Shown here: piece by piece, positions 29,292 through 38,064 of the stretch
How positions within the stretch are numbered: position 1 is the first letter of the stretch
Layout: each line of letters opens with the position of its first letter
NCBI GenBank assembly: GCA_024690605.1
Contig: JAILOV010000034.1
Location: 1-64,000 of the forward strand
DNA from: Lachnospiraceae bacterium
Lineage (GTDB): Bacteria > Bacillota > Clostridia > Lachnospirales > Lachnospiraceae
DNA: 64,000 nucleotides
Direction: 5' to 3'
Program-made: the position numbers and the translations under genes
The notes under the pieces: generated by a model
The model's database searches: none
Told to the model about the DNA's origin: nothing
Seen by the model: the letters and a program-made list of their open reading frames with translations, nothing else

Positions 29292-30305
29292 TCACATTTT
29301 GATGCCCGTACTGCTGATGCTCTCCACGAAAGCTCTCTGTGCAAAAAGATACAGGATGATGAGCGGTGCGATGACCAGCAGGATCGCCGTCGACAGAAGC
29401 TGATTGACCTGTGCGGGCGGCAGCTGTACCGGCTGTCCGGCACCCGAGGCGTTGCCGACATAGGAACCGATCCCGTCCGCGAAACCGCTCAATGAGGTGC
29501 TCAGGAACACCTTACCGCCGAGGAACATCCTCGTGTAGAACACATCCGTCCACTGCCAGACAAAGGCAAACAGAAAGCAGCTGGTAAGGATCGGCTTCGC
29601 TTCGGGAAGCATGATCCGGATAAAGGTCTGGAAGGTACCCAGTCCGTCAACATAGGCGGCCTCTTCAAGATCGCCGGGAATGTTGCGGAAGAACTGTCGG
29701 ATCAGGAAGATGTAAAGGCCGTTCTTGAGCCCCGTACAGCCGATGCTCATCAGGTAATACGGCAGCGTCGAATTGCGCAGATTGATGCTCTCTCCGGTGA
29801 TCAGCTGATGGAGCCCGAGGATATCAAAGAAACGGAAATGCAGGTAAAGCGATGTCGATATCGTCTGGGGAGGCACGAGGATCACCACCATGACGCAGGC
29901 AAACCAGAATTTCTTGAAGGGAAACTCGAACCGCGCGAAGCCGTAGCCGACGAGCGTGCACATGGCGACCTGCACGAGAGCGACGGTCAGCGACACGATG
30001 AGCGTGTTGAAAAAGCCCTGTCCGTAGCGCATGCCGCCATAGGCGATCTTGTAGTTTTCGGTGATGACCCTGGTCGGGATCGAGATGACGACCGGGTTGT
30101 AGATGTCATCCAGAGACATGAGGCTCACCGAGATCTTCTCGAGGATCGGCTGCAGGATCATGAAGCACATGCCGAAAAGCAGGATGAAACGCGCAAAGGA
30201 CGCGCCGGCGGAGACCAGCCGGGATCGGAGAAGATAACCGCCGGACAGCCTGTTACGCTCGCGGAATTCATGCCAGCTCATTTTTCCGGCCCTGATCTTA
30301 CTCAT
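29292..30305 (-). CDS. Carbohydrate ABC transporter permease (MalG/CUT1 type)
   Basis: 337 aa; EEAAYVDGLGTFQTFIRIMLPEAKPILTS EAA motif. Confidence 0.92.
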   Translation of the reverse strand: MSKIRAGKMSWHEFRERNRLSGGYLLRSRLVSAGASFARFILLFGMCFMILQPILEKISVSLMSLDDIYNPVVISIPTRVITENYKIAYGGMRYGQGFFNTLIVSLTVALVQVAMCTLVGYGFARFEFPFKKFWFACVMVVILVPPQTISTSLYLHFRFFDILGLHQLITGESINLRNSTLPYYLMSIGCTGLKNGLYIFLIRQFFRNIPGDLEEAAYVDGLGTFQTFIRIMLPEAKPILTSCFLFAFVWQWTDVFYTRMFLGGKVFLSTSLSGFADGIGSYVGNASGAGQPVQLPPAQVNQLLSTAILLVIAPLIILYLFAQRAFVESISSTGIKM

Positions 30306-31209
30306 AGTAATAAACTCCTCTTGATATGAGCGCCGATGTGATCCCCACGAAGATCAGCACGACGACGAAGTAGATCCACGACATGGCGGAGGTCAGACCG
30401 TAATTGAGCTGCAGGATCATCACGCCCTGGATCTTTTTCATGATCGCGCTGTCGCTGCGCATGCAGTAGTCGACGACCGTATAGAACCAGTTGACGAGGA
30501 AGATGGAGGAGATCATCGGGAAGGTGATCTTCCACAGACTCTCCCAGGCCGTGCAGCCCTCGATCTCGGCGGCCTCATACATGCTCTGCGGGATGGTCTG
30601 CAGTCCCGAGAGGAAGATGATGATCTGTATGCCGGAGGCCACGGCGACATCGTAGATGTTATCGATGATCTCAAAGACCGTTTCAAAGGCTCTGACGCCG
30701 ACACCGGCTGTCCGGAGCACGATCTGGATCGTCTCGGTGATGCTCACGTTGGAGGTGCTCGCCTGGATCGCTGCCTGCATGCTGTCCATGACGGCATTGT
30801 CCGTCTCGACACCGAGCATGACGCCGGAGGAGAGGATAACAGGCAGGAAGAAGATCGCCCGGACCAGAGCCCTGCCGTGGAACTTCTGATTCAGGATCAG
30901 TGCGACAAAGAAGGAGAACACCATGATCGCCAGCGTGTAAACAAACATGTTGAGTGCTCCCTCGGTCAGAAGCTGCGGGAAACTCGCATCCTGCCGGAAC
31001 GCGAAATAGTAGTTCTTGATGCCGATCCATGTCTGGTCGAACCGTCCGGCGCCGACCTTGACATCACAGAAGCTCATGTAGAGCGACTGGATAAGAGGCT
31101 TGATCATGAAGACAAGGAAACCGATGATGAACGGGGAGATGAACAGATACCCCGAGACGGCTTTTCTTTTCTGCAGTCCGACATATTTCTTTTTCTTCAG
31201 TTTTGCCAT
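30298..31209 (-). CDS. Carbohydrate ABC transporter permease (MalF/CUT1 type)
   Basis: 303 aa; YEAAEIEGCTAWESLWKITFPMISSIFLV EAA motif. Confidence 0.92.
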   Translation of the reverse strand: MAKLKKKKYVGLQKRKAVSGYLFISPFIIGFLVFMIKPLIQSLYMSFCDVKVGAGRFDQTWIGIKNYYFAFRQDASFPQLLTEGALNMFVYTLAIMVFSFFVALILNQKFHGRALVRAIFFLPVILSSGVMLGVETDNAVMDSMQAAIQASTSNVSITETIQIVLRTAGVGVRAFETVFEIIDNIYDVAVASGIQIIIFLSGLQTIPQSMYEAAEIEGCTAWESLWKITFPMISSIFLVNWFYTVVDYCMRSDSAIMKKIQGVMILQLNYGLTSAMSWIYFVVVLIFVGITSALISRGVYYYE

Positions 31210-31222
31210 CTGATCCTGCTCC

Positions 31223-33841
31223 TTACCTGACCACTACATAGTCGCGGGCAGGCACGAGAACACCCTCCGCGTCATAATCGTTGAAACCGGTGTTGACATA
31301 AACCTTTGTTCCGTCCTCATAGACCGTCACGGAGACCTCATCGGACAGATTGTCATAGTCTGTCATTTCCATGCGGAATACATGGCCCATTTCCTTGTTA
31401 TAGCGGTTATAGGTCGCGATCGCCCGCTCCCGCCAGGAATCGTAGCTTGCGCCGTAAAGCTCGCTGTACATCGTTTTCTGTGTCACAAACGCATCCGCTT
31501 TCATGAACGCATAGGAGAGACCCGCTCCGTACCGCGCGCAGAGCAGCAGCTCCTCCTCTGCGTTTCCGCAGAGATTGATGGGATCGCCGGTGTAATCGAC
31601 ATAGCCGTGGATCGCGAGCTCATAGAAGGGAATGTATGCATCCAGAATGGTATATTCGCTTCCCTTGAGATCCATGCCCATGACGATATCGCTGTAGAGG
31701 GCGGCATATTCGTTGCCCATCTGCGTCAGGAAAGGCGTCCGGTTTTCCTGGAGGGCCTTGAAGCGCTGCATCTGATCCTCGAGCGCGACCTGTCTGGAGC
31801 GCATGTTCTTCCGGTAGTAGTCGGCGGCAAGATCCTTGCCGATGTCGGCAAAGGACACGCCTGCCCCGTTCTTTACGGCGTAAGTCTGCAGGTTGTCCGC
31901 CATTCGATCGGCGAGGTCCGCGTGCAGGAGATAATAGGATTCGGCAAATTCCCGTGAGGCATAGGTGATATGACTGAACTGGTGCTGCTCTGCCCGCTCC
32001 TTGGTGATAAACCGCGCCGCGTCCCGGAAGGAGAAGAAGCCGTTGAAAATGTTGCTGTCGTATTCGTACATCGTCGCGCCGTCAAGATACAGCGTGGCGT
32101 TTGCCGATCCCGCGCCGGCAATGAGCTTCTTCAGACCGCCTGCTCCGCCGAGACTGCGGATGGGCCGGATGTGTTTCAGGATCTTCTGCTTCAATCCGCC
32201 GTTGCACCAGCCGGTCAGACGCACGGAAAGGTTTTTCAGACCGCCCTCGGAAAGGTCGGAGATGATCGTCCCGGCTTCCGCATAGGTCGTGAGCGGCAGC
32301 GGTCTGGATACGGGGACGCCGAGGATCTGTTTGACCTTGTCGATCGCACCGACGATCTCTATGGCAACGGGAGCATCGGTATCATCGCGCAATGACATCA
32401 CTTCCCCATAGGTGTCTTTGAGATAGGAGGCATAGGACTTGGCCATGTCCGTGTAATCGCCGGAGGCGATGAAGCGGTAGCGCTGGGAGACAGTCTCGTC
32501 CGGGAGCTCCCAGAGATAGGAGTAGACTTCGCCCTGGGAAAGCCCGGTCACATCATACTGCTCGCGGGCGAGCATCGTATAGGTCGCATCGATATAGTTG
32601 TAACTGTTCGTCTTGCCGGCGACATCGGCACGGACGGCGGCATAGGCGCGGCCTCCCTCCAGAATGCACAGGAAGGAGTCATCGCCTTCCGACAGGCCGA
32701 AGGTGTTGTAGAAGACACGTGTGTCATGAACCAGATCCTTGCGGGAGATGCCGTAATCCCAGCCGTAGAGATTGGCATAGTAGCCGTTCAGGGAGGTTTT
32801 GTTGTTGTTGAAGCGGATCAATGCGCCACTGCCCTCAGGCACGAACAGGAAGCCTTCCGCATCCGTCCCGGTCGCGCCGAAGTAAGGAAGCGGCGAGAGG
32901 GAATACAGGGGGTAGTCCTTGCGGTGTTCGATCTCCGAGAGCGGGACCTCGACCACGAGTTCGTCACCCTCCAGGCGGTAGCGGATCGTCACGTTAAAGA
33001 CCGGCTTGTCCGAGGTCTTTTCGGCGTTATCGAGCGACTTGGATTCGAGATAATCGTCATAGGTGAAGCCGGCGGCACCGAAGTAGCCCTCCAGCTTCTT
33101 GCGCTGCGTCTCCTTGGTCTCCGAACGGAAGGCGTAGATCACTTCCTTCGACATGATCGGATATCTGGCCAGAAGCGCGTCCTTGTCATCCTTCTTGCTG
33201 AGATTGTCGATGTCATATTTTTTGTAGTACTGGCTGACAAGTTCCTTTTCACTCGCGCTCATCGCGCCGACAAACCGGTCATAGACCTCTTTGGTCATCA
33301 CCGCGGGGATGATATAGTCCTTTTCGATATCGCCGATGCTGTAGCGCACGGTGATCGAGGAGGCGTCGGATTCGATCTCGTAGTTCTTATTCTTCGTGGA
33401 GTGTGCATAGGAATTGATCGCCGTATCGACACCGCTCGCGTCGGAATAAGTGAGCGCGATCGTGGAATTCAGCCGGTCCTTTTCCGCGCCGAGAGCGATG
33501 CTGTCCTTTTCGGTGTCCTGCGCGTTGGAATACCAGACCTTGCCGGTCTGCTTGACCAGGAGTGAAAACTGTGTGGTCACGGGATCCATCGTGAGCTTCA
33601 GGGCGTCATTTTCCAGAATGATCTCCGTCTCGTCTCCGGTATACTCATGGATCTCGGAAATGCTCGCGTCATTGTCCGTCTTCTGGAAGAAGATGATGAG
33701 GAAGATGGCGAGCGCGACCACACCGATGAAGGCAAGAGGGACGAGGATGTCCTTCAGCGCCTGCTTTACAGCGTTGCGCCGCTCCACCTGCTTCTCGGTC
33801 AGCTCTTTTTTCGGTTTTGTCTTTGCTGTGTCTTTGCTCAT
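31223..33841 (-). CDS. DUF5696-like protein, membrane-anchored extracellular
   Basis: 872 aa; N-terminal TM (LVPLAFIGVVALAIFLIIFF); EIILENDALKLTMDPVTTQFSLLVKQTGKVWYSN, FLFVPEGSGALIRFNN; neighbours fit the family context as recalled. Confidence 0.7.
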   Translation of the reverse strand: MSKDTAKTKPKKELTEKQVERRNAVKQALKDILVPLAFIGVVALAIFLIIFFQKTDNDASISEIHEYTGDETEIILENDALKLTMDPVTTQFSLLVKQTGKVWYSNAQDTEKDSIALGAEKDRLNSTIALTYSDASGVDTAINSYAHSTKNKNYEIESDASSITVRYSIGDIEKDYIIPAVMTKEVYDRFVGAMSASEKELVSQYYKKYDIDNLSKKDDKDALLARYPIMSKEVIYAFRSETKETQRKKLEGYFGAAGFTYDDYLESKSLDNAEKTSDKPVFNVTIRYRLEGDELVVEVPLSEIEHRKDYPLYSLSPLPYFGATGTDAEGFLFVPEGSGALIRFNNNKTSLNGYYANLYGWDYGISRKDLVHDTRVFYNTFGLSEGDDSFLCILEGGRAYAAVRADVAGKTNSYNYIDATYTMLAREQYDVTGLSQGEVYSYLWELPDETVSQRYRFIASGDYTDMAKSYASYLKDTYGEVMSLRDDTDAPVAIEIVGAIDKVKQILGVPVSRPLPLTTYAEAGTIISDLSEGGLKNLSVRLTGWCNGGLKQKILKHIRPIRSLGGAGGLKKLIAGAGSANATLYLDGATMYEYDSNIFNGFFSFRDAARFITKERAEQHQFSHITYASREFAESYYLLHADLADRMADNLQTYAVKNGAGVSFADIGKDLAADYYRKNMRSRQVALEDQMQRFKALQENRTPFLTQMGNEYAALYSDIVMGMDLKGSEYTILDAYIPFYELAIHGYVDYTGDPINLCGNAEEELLLCARYGAGLSYAFMKADAFVTQKTMYSELYGASYDSWRERAIATYNRYNKEMGHVFRMEMTDYDNLSDEVSVTVYEDGTKVYVNTGFNDYDAEGVLVPARDYVVVR

Positions 33842-33869
33842 TCCCGCTCCAATATGTGTATCCGATGTG

Positions 33870-34532
33870 CTACATGCGGAACAGCATTTCTCTGACCAGT
33901 GAAACGATATAGGAGACCCCCTCGGTGATCATGCTGAAAAAGAGCAGCAGGAGAAACACCATCACGAGCATCGCGAAGAGCGATGCGATCGTGAACAGGA
34001 GGTTCTTGGCGCCGGAGAACTCGTGGATCTGTCCCATGGCGGCGATGATCAGGATACCGGCATAGATGAGGCTCAGGGCGCTGATGACCGTATAGAATTC
34101 GCGCTCGTCCACAGTGACGCCGTTGGAGAGCAGCATCAGCGGCAGCTGCACCACGGGATAGGGCAGCAGGCCATAGCAGGTCGCCATATAGACCTGTCCG
34201 AGGCGGCCTTTGCCGTCAAAGAGCGTTGTGAGCGCCCAGTTGCCAACCACCCAGAGTGCAAGAGGAAAGAGAACGCTTGCCAGATAGAGGAAGATGTTAA
34301 GTTCCTCCCAGTAGACCGTGATGAAGATAAAGCTGGTAAAGCGCAGCTTCATGATACGCACGATGAGCGTCACGATCAGGATCGTGTTGGCGGCGGCCAT
34401 GGTGCCGCGCTTCTCGTGGGTGAGATCCCAGAAGCCGTCCAGCGGATGCGTCATGCAGTAGAAGGCGAATTTCAGGGAATCCCAGTATTTCGCCCACCAT
34501 GCCTTATCCTTCCATGTCAATGCCTGTTCCAT
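33870..34532 (-). CDS. YIP1-family membrane protein
   Basis: 220 aa; MTHPLDGFWDLTHEKRGTMAAAN and multiple TM helices. Confidence 0.75.
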   Translation of the reverse strand: MEQALTWKDKAWWAKYWDSLKFAFYCMTHPLDGFWDLTHEKRGTMAAANTILIVTLIVRIMKLRFTSFIFITVYWEELNIFLYLASVLFPLALWVVGNWALTTLFDGKGRLGQVYMATCYGLLPYPVVQLPLMLLSNGVTVDEREFYTVISALSLIYAGILIIAAMGQIHEFSGAKNLLFTIASLFAMLVMVFLLLLFFSMITEGVSYIVSLVREMLFRM

Positions 34533-34542
34533 GCAGTGCCCC

Positions 34543-36111
34543 TTATTGATCTATGAGAAAAATGTCTGCGGTAGCGATGTCGTGCCGGATCTTCCTGTAA
34601 CGTCCGATCCCCAGCGGGATGAGGAACAGGGCAAGGATGACGACAACGATCCACACGATGTGCTCCTCCACCCATTCCTTGCGGTACTGCTTAAAGGCCT
34701 TGGAATAGTTCTCATCGTCATACTTGATCTCGAAATAGTCCATGGCTTCCCGGTAGCGCTCCTGACGCAGAAGCGAGCGGCCGATCCCGATATAGGCCAG
34801 ATCATAGTTGCCGTTGAGCCGCATGACCTCCTCCCAGGTTGCCCCGGAGGCACTGTAGTCGCCATGGTCGAATTCCTCGATCGCGCGGAACACGAGCTGG
34901 CCGAATTCCGTGAGAGAGAAGGCAGTCAGTGTCGCGGTCTGCTGATCGAGGATGAAGAGATCGGTCCCGATATGGTCGATGCCGATCGCCCAGTTGAAGT
35001 AGCCGTCTTCGTTGCCGTTGCCGCCGAAGGCAAACATCAGGCGTCCCTGGTCGTCATAGCCGAACGCTCTGCCGCGGTTCCGGTCGAGGCAGACATAGGT
35101 GTCGTTGTCAAAGACGGTCACATCGGAGAAGAGCGAAGGTCCCTGATGTCCGCCGCCGTCACCCATGTAGAGATCGCCGTAGTTGTCGTAGTCTCCGTTC
35201 CGGACAAGGATATCGTTGCCGATGAGATTAAGCTTGCGGACCGCGGTGACCTGACCGTTTTCCAGATCCTCCTCTTTGACATTGCCTGTCACGGCGTAGA
35301 TGAACCCCTCATAGTCCATGTAAAGATTGTCATACTCTGTCGGCACAAAGGAATTCATCCGGGCGAGCTGTTCCTGGGAGGCCACCTTTTTCCAGAGATA
35401 GTCCCACAGGTTATAGGTCGCGGGCAGGGCGCCGACAAAGCCGGAAAAACTGCCGTCCGCCTCGTATTTGCACAGGCCCTTGTTGATGCCGCGGGCGACG
35501 CAGTAGACGCGTTCCGCGGTATCGACCGCGATCTTGTAGGGCTGGAACACGATGCCCTGATCCAGAGCGGAATCATCGGGTTTCCCGTACTCCATGATAT
35601 AGTCGAGATCGGCGGTGAGTTTCAGCACGCGCGCATTGCCCTGGTCCGCGATAAAGACATTGCCCGCATCGGATATCGCGATATCCGTTGGCTCCACAAA
35701 GGTATTCACGCCGTTCCCGCCCCGGAAGGAACTGATGATCCGCGTCACGGACAGCTGCTTCGTCTCATCCCGCACAAGCTCGATGATCCGGTTGTTGCCG
35801 GTGTCGCAGATATAGAGGTTATCCCCGTGGGCATAGAGTCCCTGCGGATTTTTCATCTTCAGATCGAGGGCCAGATCCGCAGAAGTGTAACTGGCGGTCA
35901 CGGCGAACACATCGGGAGAATCCTGAACATCCTCCCAGTAATCATAGCGGTAGGTGTAACCGTGTTCGTGCATCGCGGCGTGACTTGTCGTGCCGGATAC
36001 CGTTATGAGGGAAAGGGACAGGATCAGACCTGCGGTCGCGAGAGCCGTCCCTCTCACCGCTTTTGCCCTTCTTTTTTGTGTCTGTTGCAACGCGAGAAAC
36101 TTCATATACAT
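34543..36111 (-). CDS. NHL-repeat protein with TPR-like C-terminal region and TM anchor
   Basis: 522 aa; LKMKNPQGLYAHGDNLYICDTGNNRIIEL, FVEPTDIAISDAGNVFIADQGNARVLKL; C-terminal TM. Confidence 0.78.
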   Translation of the reverse strand: MYMKFLALQQTQKRRAKAVRGTALATAGLILSLSLITVSGTTSHAAMHEHGYTYRYDYWEDVQDSPDVFAVTASYTSADLALDLKMKNPQGLYAHGDNLYICDTGNNRIIELVRDETKQLSVTRIISSFRGGNGVNTFVEPTDIAISDAGNVFIADQGNARVLKLTADLDYIMEYGKPDDSALDQGIVFQPYKIAVDTAERVYCVARGINKGLCKYEADGSFSGFVGALPATYNLWDYLWKKVASQEQLARMNSFVPTEYDNLYMDYEGFIYAVTGNVKEEDLENGQVTAVRKLNLIGNDILVRNGDYDNYGDLYMGDGGGHQGPSLFSDVTVFDNDTYVCLDRNRGRAFGYDDQGRLMFAFGGNGNEDGYFNWAIGIDHIGTDLFILDQQTATLTAFSLTEFGQLVFRAIEEFDHGDYSASGATWEEVMRLNGNYDLAYIGIGRSLLRQERYREAMDYFEIKYDDENYSKAFKQYRKEWVEEHIVWIVVVILALFLIPLGIGRYRKIRHDIATADIFLIDQ

Positions 36112-36115
36112 TCCC

Positions 36116-37018
36116 TCAGTCCTTCAGACCGGAGCTGGCCATGGTCTCGAGGATCTGGCTCTCCGAGAAGACGAAGATCAGGATCGGGACGACCATGACG
36201 ACCACCAGCACTGCCGCGCCCTGACCGGTGCGGGCAATGCCGCCGGCCTGGATCTGCTGCAGCGCATAGACCAGCGTCTTGCGCTCCTCGGAGTAGATAT
36301 AGGTCGATGCCTTGTTGTTCCACAGCGCCTGCACCGAGAAGATGATGAGCGTCATCCACGCGGGCTTGACGTTGGGCATGACGATCTGGTAGAAGACGCG
36401 CCATTCATTGGCACCGTCGATCTTCGCAGCCTCGATCAGCGAGGTCGGCAGTCCCTCCATGAACTGTTTCATGAGGAAGAGTCCCATCGGAGAAGCAAAG
36501 GCCGGAATGATGATCGACCAGTAGGTGTCGATCCAGCCGAGTTTGTTGAGGATCAGATAGTTCGGGATCTGTGTGACATAGCCGGTGAACATCATGGCGA
36601 CCGTGACCAGTTTAAAGAAGGCCGCATTGCCGGGAAACTCGTATTTTGCCAGCACAAAGGCGCCCATGGAGGCGATGATCAGATGGCCAAAGGTGCCGAC
36701 AAAGGTGATGAACACCGTGTTGAACAGGTAGCGCGAAAACGTCACCCAGCTCTTCCCCATCGTCACGAACAGATCGGAGAAGTTGTCCAGTGTCGGATGC
36801 TGCGCAAAAATGCGCGGCGGGAACTTGAACAGCTCATCCAGAGGCTTTAAGGCGCTCGAAACCGCATAGATGATCGGGAATGCCATAATGAACGCTACGA
36901 TCACCAGGAAGAGATAGAGGAAGAAATCGCCCGCGATGGAGCGGTTGGGCTTTCTCTTCTTGATGAGCGGCTTCTTATAAGGCTTTTCTTCGACCTGTTT
37001 TTTCTGCTTTTTTGCCAT
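36116..37018 (-). CDS. Carbohydrate ABC transporter permease (MalG/CUT1 type), second set
   Basis: 300 aa; LIEAAKIDGANEWRVFYQIVMPNVKPAWMT EAA motif. Confidence 0.92.
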   Translation of the reverse strand: MAKKQKKQVEEKPYKKPLIKKRKPNRSIAGDFFLYLFLVIVAFIMAFPIIYAVSSALKPLDELFKFPPRIFAQHPTLDNFSDLFVTMGKSWVTFSRYLFNTVFITFVGTFGHLIIASMGAFVLAKYEFPGNAAFFKLVTVAMMFTGYVTQIPNYLILNKLGWIDTYWSIIIPAFASPMGLFLMKQFMEGLPTSLIEAAKIDGANEWRVFYQIVMPNVKPAWMTLIIFSVQALWNNKASTYIYSEERKTLVYALQQIQAGGIARTGQGAAVLVVVMVVPILIFVFSESQILETMASSGLKD

Positions 37019-37082
37019 TTCGGATCTTGTTCTCCTTACCGTTCGCTTCTGGCCGGATGATCTTTTCCCGTTAGCACCGCGA

Positions 37083-38036
37083 TCAGGTGCCCACTCTCCT
37101 GAGCAGGCTCTGGATCGCCTTGTTGCACAGGATCATGATGAGGAACAGGATCGTTGCGATCGCGCAGGCGTATCCCATCTCGAATCTCGAAAAACCGTAG
37201 TCGAACAGGTGGGTGACAATGGTTCGCGCGGCATAGTCCGTGGAAGGGTAGCCGCAGAGCGCCATGGTGACATCGCAGACACCGAAGGCCTGCGTGATCG
37301 ACATGACCGCACCGAACATCAGCATCGGCTTCATGTTGGGAAGCGTGATATACCATAGCTCCTGCCAGCGGTTCTTGACACCGTCCATGTAACCGGCCTC
37401 AAACTGGCTGCGGTCAACACCCTGCAGACCGGCGACAAAGGAGAGGAAACCGGTTCCCAGACTCATCCACAGGATGACCAGCATACAGATCGGCAGCATA
37501 TAGTCCGGATTGATGAGCCACAGGATCGGCTTGTCGATCAGGCCGATGTTCATAAGGAACGCGTTGACATAGCCGTAGGCATCACCGCGGAAGAACACGG
37601 AGAAGATGACATAGCAGTTGCCGGCGATGGACGGCGCGTAGAAGACGATGACCGCCACGGATCGCACCCAGCGCGGCAGTTCGTTGATGAGCCACGCGAA
37701 GAGGAACGAAAGGATGTAACCCAGCGGTCCCGTGATGATCGCGATCATAAAGGTGTTCTTGATGCCGATCAGGAAGATGTCATCCTCCAGGATGAGACTG
37801 ATGTAGTTGGAGAGCCCGATAAAGCGCGGGGGTTCCAGGATGTTGTAATAGGTGAAGCTGTAGTAGATCGACGCCACCACCGGAAAAACATAGAACATCG
37901 TGAACAGGATCGCGTAGGGTGCGAGGAAGAGGTAGCACATTTTCCGTGCCTTCGCCTTTTTCCATGCGACACCCGCTTCATGCCTGCGCAGCGTGACATA
38001 TTTCCGGAACATGTTCATGTTTTCGGTTTTTTCCAT
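37083..38036 (-). CDS. Carbohydrate ABC transporter permease (MalF/CUT1 type), second set
   Basis: 317 aa; FEAGYMDGVKNRWQELWYITLPNMKPMLM motif. Confidence 0.92.
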   Translation of the reverse strand: MEKTENMNMFRKYVTLRRHEAGVAWKKAKARKMCYLFLAPYAILFTMFYVFPVVASIYYSFTYYNILEPPRFIGLSNYISLILEDDIFLIGIKNTFMIAIITGPLGYILSFLFAWLINELPRWVRSVAVIVFYAPSIAGNCYVIFSVFFRGDAYGYVNAFLMNIGLIDKPILWLINPDYMLPICMLVILWMSLGTGFLSFVAGLQGVDRSQFEAGYMDGVKNRWQELWYITLPNMKPMLMFGAVMSITQAFGVCDVTMALCGYPSTDYAARTIVTHLFDYGFSRFEMGYACAIATILFLIMILCNKAIQSLLRRVGT

Positions 38037-38064
38037 CGATGGTTCCTCTGCTGAGAGCTTGTAC

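Noticed and set aside
34531-36198. 555-aa plus-strand ORF
   Set aside because: Antisense to the NHL-repeat gene; low-quality His/Asp-rich shadow frame.
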